Assembly (NCBI GenBank): GCA_019828565.1 | Contig: JAHDYR010000050.1 | Location: 1 to 64,000, forward strand | Reading direction: 5' to 3' | DNA: 64,000 bases | Origin: Carpediemonas membranifera | Taxonomy: Eukaryota > Fornicata | Shown: positions 42,080 to 51,030 of the stretch, one piece after another | Layout of the letters: each line of letters opens with the position of its first letter | Position numbering within the stretch: the first letter of the stretch is position 1 | Program-made: the position numbers and the translations under genes | The notes under the pieces: generated by a model | The model's database searches: none | Told to the model about the DNA's origin: nothing | Seen by the model: only the letters and a program-made list of their open reading frames with translations

Positions 42080-44644
42080 ATGCGTTTCGAGAACTGGGAA
42101 GTCGTCATCACCTATGGGGCGGACAGTTCTCTTGGATCTATCATCACCGCTGTCTTAGACGAGTTTCTGCTCCGAAACCGCGACAAATCGTTTCGTTTAG
42201 ACAGCAAGGAGCAGTGCTTGCGCATTCTCCGAGATTTCCTGACGTCATGTCCACTGAGGGTGACACATAGTGATGCTACGTTACGTAGTGCAGTCGTTAA
42301 TGCTGATTGGAGCGCATTGATGAGGAATCACAGCACTGCTCATGTGACTGTTACGCGAGTCGACAACGAGGCGAAGACGAAGAGCCTATACACGGCCATG
42401 GCAATTATCTGTGCCGTCGAGTTAGGGAAGAATCGCTACGACCGACTCCGCCATGCATTTGTTTCAATGGCCTCCGACATGGGAGTTCGCCTTGGAATTC
42501 ACACTCCACCGGTGGTAGACAGTCTCCAGAATCTTGGGTATGACCTGCTGTCCATCCCAGCCATACGATCTGTTATATCAGACCCAACACTGATCGAGGA
42601 CGTCAACGCGTTCACTCCTGAGCAGCCCGATGTCTCTGGGCGTGATGGGGTGTCTAACCAAGAGCTTCAATGTCAAGCAGGAGCCGGTTTCACGCGTAGC
42701 GTGGAAGTCGCGGAGGCTTTTTACGTCCTATATGACCCAACCACCCACACCGACCTGCAAGAGACTCTCGATGAACACGACTGCCTCTTCGCTCACCACT
42801 TCGAGAAGATATCGGGGGAGTCACGGCTATACATTTCGCATGATGATCCATCCAAGCTGCCGGAGATTCAGAGATTATGCCGGAACATGGGCATCATTCC
42901 GCGTGGAACAAAGAAATCTCACCGGATGGTGATCAGCGCTCTGTCCTATGACCCTGTCGCCCAGATTAAGTTCATGCTGAAGTTCCCCGACCGAGTTCAG
43001 CGCGATATCAAGTCAAGCAAGTTCGTTCAATCCGTCACTATTAACCCGGAGAGCCGACAGGAGGCTTATGGTCTTGAGATGCTCCTATGGTTTGATGGAT
43101 ATCGGGCCGACTGTACGGCGGTCAAATATCGCATAATTGATCGCGAGGGAGCAGCCCTACCACAGAAGATTACCCCACCCATGACGCTTCTTACATTTCA
43201 GGGCACAGAGAAGCTCATTCCTTCGTTCTTTGATGATGTACAGCGGCTAATGAACAAGCTCATTGGTATCCCCTTCGCATGTGGTGACAGTTCGTTGCTC
43301 CCACGCAGCCGTGTTGTCATCAGCCTGCTCGGGATCTGCGGCGATCACAAAGCGTTGCAGATTGTTAGTGGCGTCAAGCGGGGACGATACTACCGCTCTC
43401 CATTCTCCTCCCTACACATGGGAAAGGTCGCAAGCGACCCGTTTGCCAATCGTTGCGATCGCTGGACAATCGCAGATAGCATCCGTCTTCGTGACGCTGG
43501 TGGCGTGAAAGACATGACACGGTTTGGGTCCCGCGATGGTCACCGAGATGTCTGCTGTCTGACCTATGCCAACGAGATAGATGGCCCACTTCACGTGCTC
43601 ACAAAGTACGCTGATGTCACGTTCATTCCACCTGTCATGCATGTGAGTCACTATCTTATGAAGGACTTCTGGACGCTGCTTGGCCTTGTCAAGGTTCAAC
43701 ACGCTGGTCAGAACGTGCACACACTTGAGCAGATTGAAAAGCTGTTCACGCGGACAACTGGCTGCAACGAGCAGAGCTGGAACAGACGAAAGCTCGCGAC
43801 ACTAGTCAACGAGCACCTTGAGGAGTTTGACCAGTCACTCCAGCCCTTCATACTCCTTACAGCCAAGTTACAGGCGTTGTATTACTCCTCTGACCACGTG
43901 ACACACCAGACAATCGCTTTCCATCACGCGGCGTCCTTTTCTACGTTCATTATGTTCCATGTCTTGACGTTGTTCTATGACCTTCCATCGAGTCGCTCCT
44001 CGGTTGCTACGACGCTCAATGATGGTCTCAGACTGACTTACTCTCCCAAGTTTACCGGCTCGCTATATCTGAATGCAGTGGTGTCAGTTCTGCCCAAGGT
44101 TCACTCGAAACTGCGGCTTCCGATGTTCTATTTGCTTGAGGAGTACTTCGAACGTGATTTCCTCATCAATGCCCAGTTGCGAGTGGACAAGCATCGATCT
44201 TGGGTTCTCGGCTTCCTGGCTCAGAAGACAATGGTCGGTCGTGTCCTTGCTCACTACACCCGCCGTGGCTCATCGAGAAAGCATGGTATGGTGTTGCCGA
44301 TTGCAAGGCAGTGTAAGTCTGTCACATTCTGCTCGTGTCTATTTGATGCCGACCGGTGTGCCGCCTGGAGAAATCGTCTATTAACTAAGGTACCCAACTG
44401 GGATAGGGAGGCGAGCCAACAGTCGCTGAATGCGCTGTTTAGTGGATGGGTCAAGGGTATCTGTGAGGAGCCGGAGGAGATCCGGGAACTCATCACTGTT
44501 GACGAGACAGCCAAGACGATTTGTGTAAGGACGGCGGACAGTGGTCTGGATGAGACTCTCTGCATCTGCAATCTGTGCAACAGTGAGCAGCGAGCGGAGG
44601 AGCTGATGAGGAGGACTGGGCACAATCTTCGCCCGAGAAGATAG
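42080..44644 (+). CDS. Large transposase-like protein, 854 residues, intact
   Basis: Longest intact gene. Blocks conserved with the diverged copy at 62390-64000: LLWFDGYR with TAVKYRIID, GDHKALQIVSG with YRSPF, FIPPVMHVSHYLMKDFW, RTTGCNE, and LEEYFERDF. A GDxxA...G...PF box after an earlier Asp, followed by a PPVMH box, resembles Plavaka/KDZ-type DDE transposases, giving candidate catalytic Asp residues, but the usual PCRxC cysteines are absent. A CICNLC cluster sits near the C-terminus. A transposase for the element is inferred; another large nuclease-fold protein is possible. Confidence 0.4.
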   Translation: MRFENWEVVITYGADSSLGSIITAVLDEFLLRNRDKSFRLDSKEQCLRILRDFLTSCPLRVTHSDATLRSAVVNADWSALMRNHSTAHVTVTRVDNEAKTKSLYTAMAIICAVELGKNRYDRLRHAFVSMASDMGVRLGIHTPPVVDSLQNLGYDLLSIPAIRSVISDPTLIEDVNAFTPEQPDVSGRDGVSNQELQCQAGAGFTRSVEVAEAFYVLYDPTTHTDLQETLDEHDCLFAHHFEKISGESRLYISHDDPSKLPEIQRLCRNMGIIPRGTKKSHRMVISALSYDPVAQIKFMLKFPDRVQRDIKSSKFVQSVTINPESRQEAYGLEMLLWFDGYRADCTAVKYRIIDREGAALPQKITPPMTLLTFQGTEKLIPSFFDDVQRLMNKLIGIPFACGDSSLLPRSRVVISLLGICGDHKALQIVSGVKRGRYYRSPFSSLHMGKVASDPFANRCDRWTIADSIRLRDAGGVKDMTRFGSRDGHRDVCCLTYANEIDGPLHVLTKYADVTFIPPVMHVSHYLMKDFWTLLGLVKVQHAGQNVHTLEQIEKLFTRTTGCNEQSWNRRKLATLVNEHLEEFDQSLQPFILLTAKLQALYYSSDHVTHQTIAFHHAASFSTFIMFHVLTLFYDLPSSRSSVATTLNDGLRLTYSPKFTGSLYLNAVVSVLPKVHSKLRLPMFYLLEEYFERDFLINAQLRVDKHRSWVLGFLAQKTMVGRVLAHYTRRGSSRKHGMVLPIARQCKSVTFCSCLFDADRCAAWRNRLLTKVPNWDREASQQSLNALFSGWVKGICEEPEEIRELITVDETAKTICVRTADSGLDETLCICNLCNSEQRAEELMRRTGHNLRPRR

Positions 44645-44722
44645 ATAGATGGATAATCGGAGTATGTATATAAAGGGTTCTTTATGTTTACACTATCTTC
44701 ACCAATCTACAGTCAATTACGT

Positions 44723-44884
44723 CTATTGCGAGCGAAGAACAGCTTTCAGTAAGAAATTTGAGGCAACTGTCAGGTAATTCTTAGTAACGTCGTCGGCAAT
44801 GGCGTAATAGTCATCCATTTCAGTCAAGTGACTCAGCTTAACGCGCATTTGCTTGATTTCGGCGATAAACTCGGCCCGCTTCAT
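44723..44884 (-). CDS. Small helical protein, 53 residues
   Basis: ATG 44884 to TAG 44723, starting MKRAEFIAEIK. The TGCACTTTAT motif lies a few bases upstream (about 44893), the same motif that precedes kinases and other genes here, which supports it as a real gene. Charged, helix-rich, no domain recognised. Confidence 0.45.
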   Translation of the reverse strand: MKRAEFIAEIKQMRVKLSHLTEMDDYYAIADDVTKNYLTVASNFLLKAVLRSQ

Positions 44885-45603
44885 TCGTTTGTCATAAAGT
44901 GCATTCCGGCCATATCACAAGTTTTCTTCATCACAAGGCACGCACGGGGGTGTAAGCGGGACCGAGGCTACCACCACAGCCTCTTCTGAGCCGATGGATA
45001 CCTTTTGTTGATTTGCCAGAATTGACCAAACGACGAGGAATGCTTGATATGCCGCGTATGGATGATTTGAAGAAGAACTGAAGGTGAAAGACAAAGATCA
45101 TAGAAATATACATCATGCGGCTCACTTTTGGAGACATTGGAGGTAAATTAGCTTTTAGGATCGTTTTTCGTTTGCCAGGCAAAGTTTTGAGTGTTTTCTC
45201 GAGAATACTCGATGCCGTATGCAATCTTGCTGCTATTTGATGCAGAACAAAGGTTGTTATGTGACACAGATGTTCTCACTTGCTTTCGGCCTTCTTTGTT
45301 GGCGAGCAAAAGCAAACTTCTTTGGGAGCAATTCCCAAAAATCGCATCTTTACGCACCCAGGAAATTTTATCTCGGCATACTGGACCAGTGGGGGAGGCA
45401 CGGCAGTCTATCCCGACCCTAGATGAACCATGAGACAGTTTTTCGACGAGAGTTTGTGCGATGCCACTGACTTCGCGAGTGAAGGTCTTCAGCATGTTGT
45501 ACGGATGTCTAAACGATGCCTTGTGCAAGTGCAAGGCGTAATACGCTGTAGTTTAATTGTTTGAGCGCGTTCATTTTTTCTTGCAATCGTCCTTTTTTCA
45601 TGT
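44885..45603. other. No gene recognised
   Basis: Short frames only. GTTCATTTTTTCTTGCAA near 45570 recurs at 34261, just inside the 75-bp repeat. Confidence 0.5.
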
Positions 45604-45666
45604 ATTCCGGGACTTATTCCGGGACTTAAAGTCCCGGTTAAAGTACCAGAAAAAACAGCATGTCAC
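45604..45666. repeat. Right terminal inverted repeat of the 41.4-kb segment
   Basis: Partner of 4305-4367, ending next to the start of satellite array 2. Confidence 0.7.
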
Positions 45667-45672
45667 ACCGCA

Positions 45673-46898
45673 ACGGTTCGCACAGGAGCACGCGTGCGTG
45701 CAGCGTGAGTGTGGGGTGTTCATTCAGAGTCGAGATGTGACTCGACCCCCAAATGGCGAGTCGGACGCGAACGGGCAGCGCGCTCCTGGAATCAGCAGAG
45801 CGATACTCACTCCACGTATTCCGGTAGCGCGCGGTCCGGCGCCCTCCGCCCGCCTCGATGCTCGGCCGACCCAACTCGACCCTCGTCTGGATGCGACAGA
45901 GCAGGCGATTCCGGCCGAGCTCTGGAGATGAATAGTAGACATACATGGTGCGTTTACTGACAGTGCGCTGCGTGCGTGCAGCGTGAGTGTGGGGTGTTCA
46001 TTCAGAGTCGAGATGTGACTCGACCCCCAAATGGCGAGTCGGACGCGAACGGGCAGCGCGCTCCTGGAATCAGCAGAGCGATACTCACTCCACGTATTCC
46101 GGTAGCGCGCGGTCCGGCGCCCTCCGCCCGCCTCGATGCTCGGCCGACCCAACTCGACCCTCGTCTGGATGCGACAGAGCAGGCGATTCCGGCCGAGCTC
46201 TGGAGATGAATAGTAGACATACATGGTGCGTTTACTGACAGTGCGCTGCGTGCGTGCAGCGTGAGTGTGGGGTGTTCATTCAGAGTCGAGATGTGACTCG
46301 ACCCCCAAATGGCGAGTCGGACGCGAACGGGCAGCGCGCTCCTGGAATCAGCAGAGCGATACTCACTCCACGTATTCCGGTAGCGCGCGGTCCGGCGCCC
46401 TCCGCCCGCCTCGATGCTCGGCCGACCCAACTCGACCCTCGTCTGGATGCGACAGAGCAGGCGATTCCGGCCGAGCTCTGGAGATGAATAGTAGACATAC
46501 ATGGTGCGTTTACTGACAGTGCGCTGCGTGCGTGCAGCGTGAGTGTGGGGTGTTCATTCAGAGTCGAGATGTGACTCGACCCCCAAATGGCGAGTCGGAC
46601 GCGAACGGGCAGCGCGCTCCTGGAATCAGCAGAGCGATACTCACTCCACGTATTCCGGTAGCGCGCGGTCCGGCGCCCTCCGCCCGCCTCGATGCTCGGC
46701 CGACCCAACTCGACCCTCGTCTGGATGCGACAGAGCAGGCGATTCCGGCCGAGCTCTGGAGATGAATAGTAGACATACATGGTGCGTTTACTGACAGTGC
46801 GCTGCGTGCGTGCAGCGTGAGTGTGGGGTGTTCATTCAGAGTCGAGATGTGACTCGACCCCCAAATGGCGAGTCGGACGCGAACGGGCAGCGCGCTCC
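45673..46898. repeat. 278-bp satellite array 2 (four full copies)
   Basis: Same unit, orientation and left lead-in (CGCAACGGTTCGCACAGG) as array 1. Cut in the fifth copy at about 46898. Confidence 0.98.
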
Positions 46899-47193
46899 TC
46901 CAGCAACACCGAGGCCGCCGCCTCGCCCGAGACCTTCACGTTTCGATTCGATCCTCGTCGAGAACCCGGCCACTGATGACCCCACAGCCTACAAGTGCCA
47001 CGATATCCAGGTACAAGAAGGCGACACTCGCACCGCCATTGACGTGACGGTTGTGAGTCCCCTAGCTACCGGTTTTGAAATTGACAGATGGGTGCGCTCG
47101 AAGTTAAGCAAGAACCTAATGATACTGCTGCTGAGATACGCGAGTCCTTGGAAAAGGCTGAGTCGGTCGTCCAGAGATCTTCTGGCTGGGTAA
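46899..47193 (+). pseudogene. Non-LTR retrotransposon end fragment (tentative)
   Basis: The open frame continues out of the satellite. YKCHDIQ and TAIDVTVVSPLATG resemble the Asp-rich endonuclease end of restriction-like LINE proteins (DVTVVSPL). No RT is present. Confidence 0.35.
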
Positions 47194-47195
47194 GG

Positions 47196-47234
47196 TAAGA
47201 TTGCTTACCTTACCTTACCTTACCTTACCTTACG
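47196..47234. repeat. TTACC pentanucleotide repeat
   Basis: About six to seven TTACC units preceded by a complementary GGTAAGGTAAG. Short, interstitial. Confidence 0.85.
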
Positions 47235-47280
47235 CTCTAGCGGTCTTTACACCGCAAGTCTTACTGCCGTGATACCGGGA

Positions 47281-47440
47281 AACAAAGAGGGAGCTCTCCG
47301 TGCACGTCGCAGATCCATCCCTCGCAGAGGGAGAGCCTTCTGCCAACACCCTCGAACTGATGGAAAATAGTCTGACGACCGCCAACACGCACAACACCCT
47401 CAACCTCATGGCCGTGTTCGTTGCCTACCCCCTATTCCCT
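47281..47440 (+). pseudogene. Fragment of the 28380 gene
   Basis: Nearly the same as 28820-28965 with a small insertion (AACCTC). No start or end. 47441-47749 has no gene. Confidence 0.85.
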
Positions 47441-47749
47441 ACACCTATGTTCAACCACACGGCTTGTAGGGAGATCTTTTGAAACAGAGAACACATACGT
47501 GTGAAGCCCTTCGGGACCTGATAAATAAGCAGAAATAACAATTAGGATACCACAGGGGGTAAAAATTTTGAGTTTGAGCCATTTTTGCCAAACCTCAAAA
47601 AAACCTTACGCATTTTATGCGAGCCACAAATTCGAAAGAATGGTTTGTTCATTGAAACGCCTATATGAAGGCAATAAGGTATATATTAAGTCATTACATA
47701 GGATAGCACGAACTACTGCGTCGTCAAAAACGAAAACAACATTCCGTCA

Positions 47750-48058
47750 ATGTTCTCTCGCCATTACGAGGATGGACGGATCTCTCCGATCCCGGAGAGG
47801 ACTCCGGAAAGCACGAGAACGCAAAACTACCATCCTACGTGCCGCAGAAGACTACTCCTTGAAGACTGCGACGAAGACGACGACCTATTCGTTACTGAAG
47901 ACGAGTTGGAGCTCATGAGAGCATGGCTCGTCGATGAAACGGACGGCGAAGACGATACGTACATGCCATCGGACGACTCACTCATTAACCAAGAGTGGAT
48001 GGCCACAGAACGCTTCGCAAACGATCACGCTCGGCTGTTCGAACGAATCATGAAATAA
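47750..48058 (+). CDS. Acidic 102-residue open frame before Rep
   Basis: Ends 40 bases before the Rep start. Acidic (DEDDDLFVTEDELEL) and without a recognised domain. May belong to the same integrated replicon as Rep; its coding status is uncertain. Confidence 0.3.
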   Translation: MFSRHYEDGRISPIPERTPESTRTQNYHPTCRRRLLLEDCDEDDDLFVTEDELELMRAWLVDETDGEDDTYMPSDDSLINQEWMATERFANDHARLFERIMK

Positions 48059-48098
48059 AGCAGTTAACACCATTTTAGTAATAAGAGAAAACCCATCC

Positions 48099-48854
48099 AT
48101 GGTCATAACCATGGCGCAGAGGGCGAAGACGTTCTTCCTCACATATCCAAAGTGGACTGGATCTAAGCTAGAAACAGATGACGACTTCAATCGTCTTAAA
48201 GCAACCATGGACACTTTGATATCGACCTCATTCAAGCACCGCAAGATCCACGAGTGCGTTATAGCCAAAGAGAACCACAAAAACGAAGGCATACACCTGC
48301 ATATGCTAATAGTCCTAGACGACAGGACCTACTGGAACGCCAAAAAGCACCCCGACGCATGGGATGTGGAGGACCACCACCCTCATGTCGAGGTTGCTCG
48401 GGGTCTGACAGCCGTCCGGCGTTACTGCAAAAAGGATGGCTGCTTCAGAGCATGGAACTGCAGCCCTATCACCACCGGACGGCATTCAAAGGAGATAAAC
48501 ACCGACGTTCTCCATCTAGACCCGGTAGAAGCACTGCGCACAAAACAAGTATCCTTCGTAGACTTCCGCGCGTTCCTATACGCACACAACTTCCTGAAAC
48601 TACACACACAGGTGAATGAAGTCCTAGATACGCCGCGCGGTATCTGGATATGGGGTCCACCAGGCACTGGCAAGTCCTGGGCTGCCAGAAATAACTATGG
48701 CGCCAGCGACCTTTACCTCAAGGCTCAGAACAAGTGGTGGGACGGCTACTCCGGCGAGAAGACAGCTATCATCGATGATCTCGACACGGACTGTCTCAAC
48801 CACTACCTGAAGATACATACTGTCCAGGGTTCAGGAATTTCCCTTATTGGGTAG
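48099..48854 (+). pseudogene. CRESS-DNA replication initiator (Rep), truncated
   Basis: 251 residues. HUH endonuclease motifs: FFLTYP (12-17), HLHM (66-69), YCKK (109-112, Tyr nucleophile). Superfamily 3 helicase: GPPGTGKS (186-193) and AIIDDLD (223-229). It ends soon after Walker B, without motif C or the arginine finger, so the helicase is incomplete. Start at 48099 or the ATG at 48111. Integrated circular ssDNA virus or plasmid relic. A hairpin follows immediately. Group and natural host cannot be told from this. Confidence 0.85.
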
Positions 48855-48890
48855 GGGAATTTCCTCGGGGGAAAGCCCGAGGAAATTCCC
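48855..48890. repeat. 15-bp perfect hairpin after Rep
   Basis: Arms GGGAATTTCCTCGGG (48855-48869) and complement (48876-48890) with loop GGAAAG. A replicon origin hairpin is possible, but the loop is not the usual nonanucleotide; a 3' hairpin is also possible. Confidence 0.6.
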
Positions 48891-48984
48891 TAGCATTTCG
48901 ACTCGGTAAGAAAAAAAATAAATCAACAACGAGCTGTATTCATAATCTATAAATGAGGTTGAATACATGCCTACACATGAGGAC

Positions 48985-49165
48985 TACTCATGCGTAGTTT
49001 TGAGCTTTAAATCCTGCTAGAAAAAAGTAACATAGGGACAATTATTCCTTGGGAGTTCAGACTCAAAAATCGGGCTGGGGGGAGGAAATGGTCCATAAGT
49101 ACGCCTTATGGGTCGCTTCCTCCTCTCTGCCCTTTTTTATTGACTTCTGATTTGCCAGATTTGAC
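48985..49165. repeat. MITE-like palindromic repeat, copy 2 (inverted)
   Basis: Reverse complement of 34010-34190. The stretch 49166-49290 also has the short inverted pair CAGACGTCTGTTGCAAAA around 49261 and 49310. Confidence 0.8.
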
Positions 49166-49329
49166 ACATGTTCGAGGTGAGTCTTAGATTACTCAAAATG
49201 GCCTCCTGATTCAGCAGATAGACTCAAAATTTCACAATTCGTACTCAAAACCAATTTCAACAGACGTCTGTTGCAAAATCTGCCAAAAACGCACTTTAAA
49301 AGTCATTTTTGCAACAGACGTCTGTGGAA

Positions 49330-50583
49330 ATGGTCTTTAAGCTCTCCGCTGCCGATTTGACGCAACTACACAAGACTAACTACAGTAATACGTACATTGC
49401 CGACATTAGCGGGGTCAAAACTGTCGTCAAGGTCGATAACTGTATGACACTTCGCCTGACACACGAAAAGACGATACTTCAGGCAATGAAAAGCCCATTT
49501 ATTGTTACAATCGTCGATGTGGGCTTTGTTGACAGCGATCAAGCGTTTGCCACTCGCTTTGTTGACCATATGTCGTGGCGAGACGTTCTGGCACTACCAG
49601 TACCGGATCAATGTCGCTACTTGCGGCACTTACTGTTAGCTCTCAGCCATGTGCATGAGAATGGATTCATCCACGGCGACATCAAGCCCGACAACTACCT
49701 TTTCAACCGAGAAGACGGTGGATTACTCATTGACTTCGGCTCTGCCATCAAAATAGAGGCTCCTACTGGGATTAACAGGTATATGGGACAAGACATGAGA
49801 GGGACACCTGGTTTTATCCCCCCCGAGCTTCGTGCCGACGAACTCAGTCGGAAATCGAAGCATTGTACAGTAGCTATGCGGGAACCACAGAATTTGAACC
49901 CCTTCCAGGCTTCCAGGAACACCACAACCAGAAACACCAACATGCACACAGTTGATGCGGCATACGACATCTTTTCCTGCGGCGTTATCGTCCTCATGAT
50001 GGCATTGCGACTGGATAAGTCTCCATTTCGATCTGTGAGAGTGGATGGTGGCAAGCCAAGTAACCCAGACGAGCATATTGGCGCTCTATATAACATGGCG
50101 TACTTCTACGGCCGCGAAATCACGATACACAGCAAGAAGAAGAATGCAGCCCGTGGTTTGATGATCAATCCGACTCTCTGCACGAGAGGAAGCCCTCCGA
50201 CACAGTATAGGAGCCTTTATGACCTTGCAATGGGGATGCTCAGCTATAATCCGGAGGATAGACCAACAGCTTTGATGTGCGCTGAACATCTCAACGATAT
50301 CGCCGCCCTAGCAGCAACGTTCGCATCAACACCACTGATGATCAACGACCAGGTGACAATCTCTCAGGAAACGCTCGCTGCCGCCAAACTCACCGTTGAA
50401 GCACTTCGAGAAACCCGATTTGCTGGCCGATGCATTGCATGTGGCATGCCGGTTCACGATAATCGAACAATAACTTGCAAGACACACCACCAAGATTACA
50501 GAAGCATCATGAACCCCCACACAAAGAGAAGAGGACGAGTTTGGAGGGTTCATCGTGATCTATCATTGATTATTGATATGTAA
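49330..50583 (+). CDS. Serine/threonine protein kinase 2 with CIACG tail
   Basis: 417 residues from ATG 49330; an upstream TTG frame start is less likely because MVFKLS matches MVFELD of kinase 1. Motifs: VVKV (Lys34), HGDIKPDN (Asp117), LIDFGSA (Asp135), GTPGFIPPEL, DIFSCG. HGD instead of HRD, as in kinase 1. The tail has RCIACGMPVHDN, ITCKTHHQDYR and a basic end. Complete and probably active. TGCACTTTAAAA-type motif 30-39 bases upstream. Confidence 0.9.
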   Translation: MVFKLSAADLTQLHKTNYSNTYIADISGVKTVVKVDNCMTLRLTHEKTILQAMKSPFIVTIVDVGFVDSDQAFATRFVDHMSWRDVLALPVPDQCRYLRHLLLALSHVHENGFIHGDIKPDNYLFNREDGGLLIDFGSAIKIEAPTGINRYMGQDMRGTPGFIPPELRADELSRKSKHCTVAMREPQNLNPFQASRNTTTRNTNMHTVDAAYDIFSCGVIVLMMALRLDKSPFRSVRVDGGKPSNPDEHIGALYNMAYFYGREITIHSKKKNAARGLMINPTLCTRGSPPTQYRSLYDLAMGMLSYNPEDRPTALMCAEHLNDIAALAATFASTPLMINDQVTISQETLAAAKLTVEALRETRFAGRCIACGMPVHDNRTITCKTHHQDYRSIMNPHTKRRGRVWRVHRDLSLIIDM

Positions 50584-51030
50584 CCGCCCAGTATCGAATC
50601 ACCTCACTACCATGGGATGATCGCATTCACCTTCAAAGAAAGAGATGAGGCCGCATACTCGACCAGATATAAAGGAGATATGCTGCAGCCTTGAAAAGAA
50701 AGAAAGAAAGAAAGAAATTTATGGTGCTTGGATTCTGACCCCGGACTGAGCTTGTTTCCCGTGCTGCAGCCTTGCGCTGGCTTTATAGACAATACCCAGT
50801 TGTTTACACTAAAACCGAAAAATCAGTCCAGTAGACGCTCGAATCGAACTGGAGTGGGGTGGCTGTGATACAGTGTTCGTTCCTGTAGTACCCAGGCAGA
50901 AGACCCGACCGGACGATATGGCCTGGAACTCTACCGGCAAAAAGCAGCTGGCGGCCGCTGAGGAATATGTGGAAGGCGCTTCCAGAATGATCTTTACACT
51001 ACTTTCTTTGCTTCTATCTTGTACTTACTG
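50584..51030. other. No gene; short AAAG repeat
   Basis: GAAA microsatellite at about 50691-50716. Nothing else seen. Confidence 0.7.

Noticed and set aside
4305-45666. Bacterial or phage origin
   Set aside because: Eukaryotic retroelements, satellite DNA, chromatin domains and no ribosome-binding-site pattern.
47196-47234. Telomere repeat
   Set aside because: TTACC/GGTAA is short, interstitial and not a canonical telomere unit.
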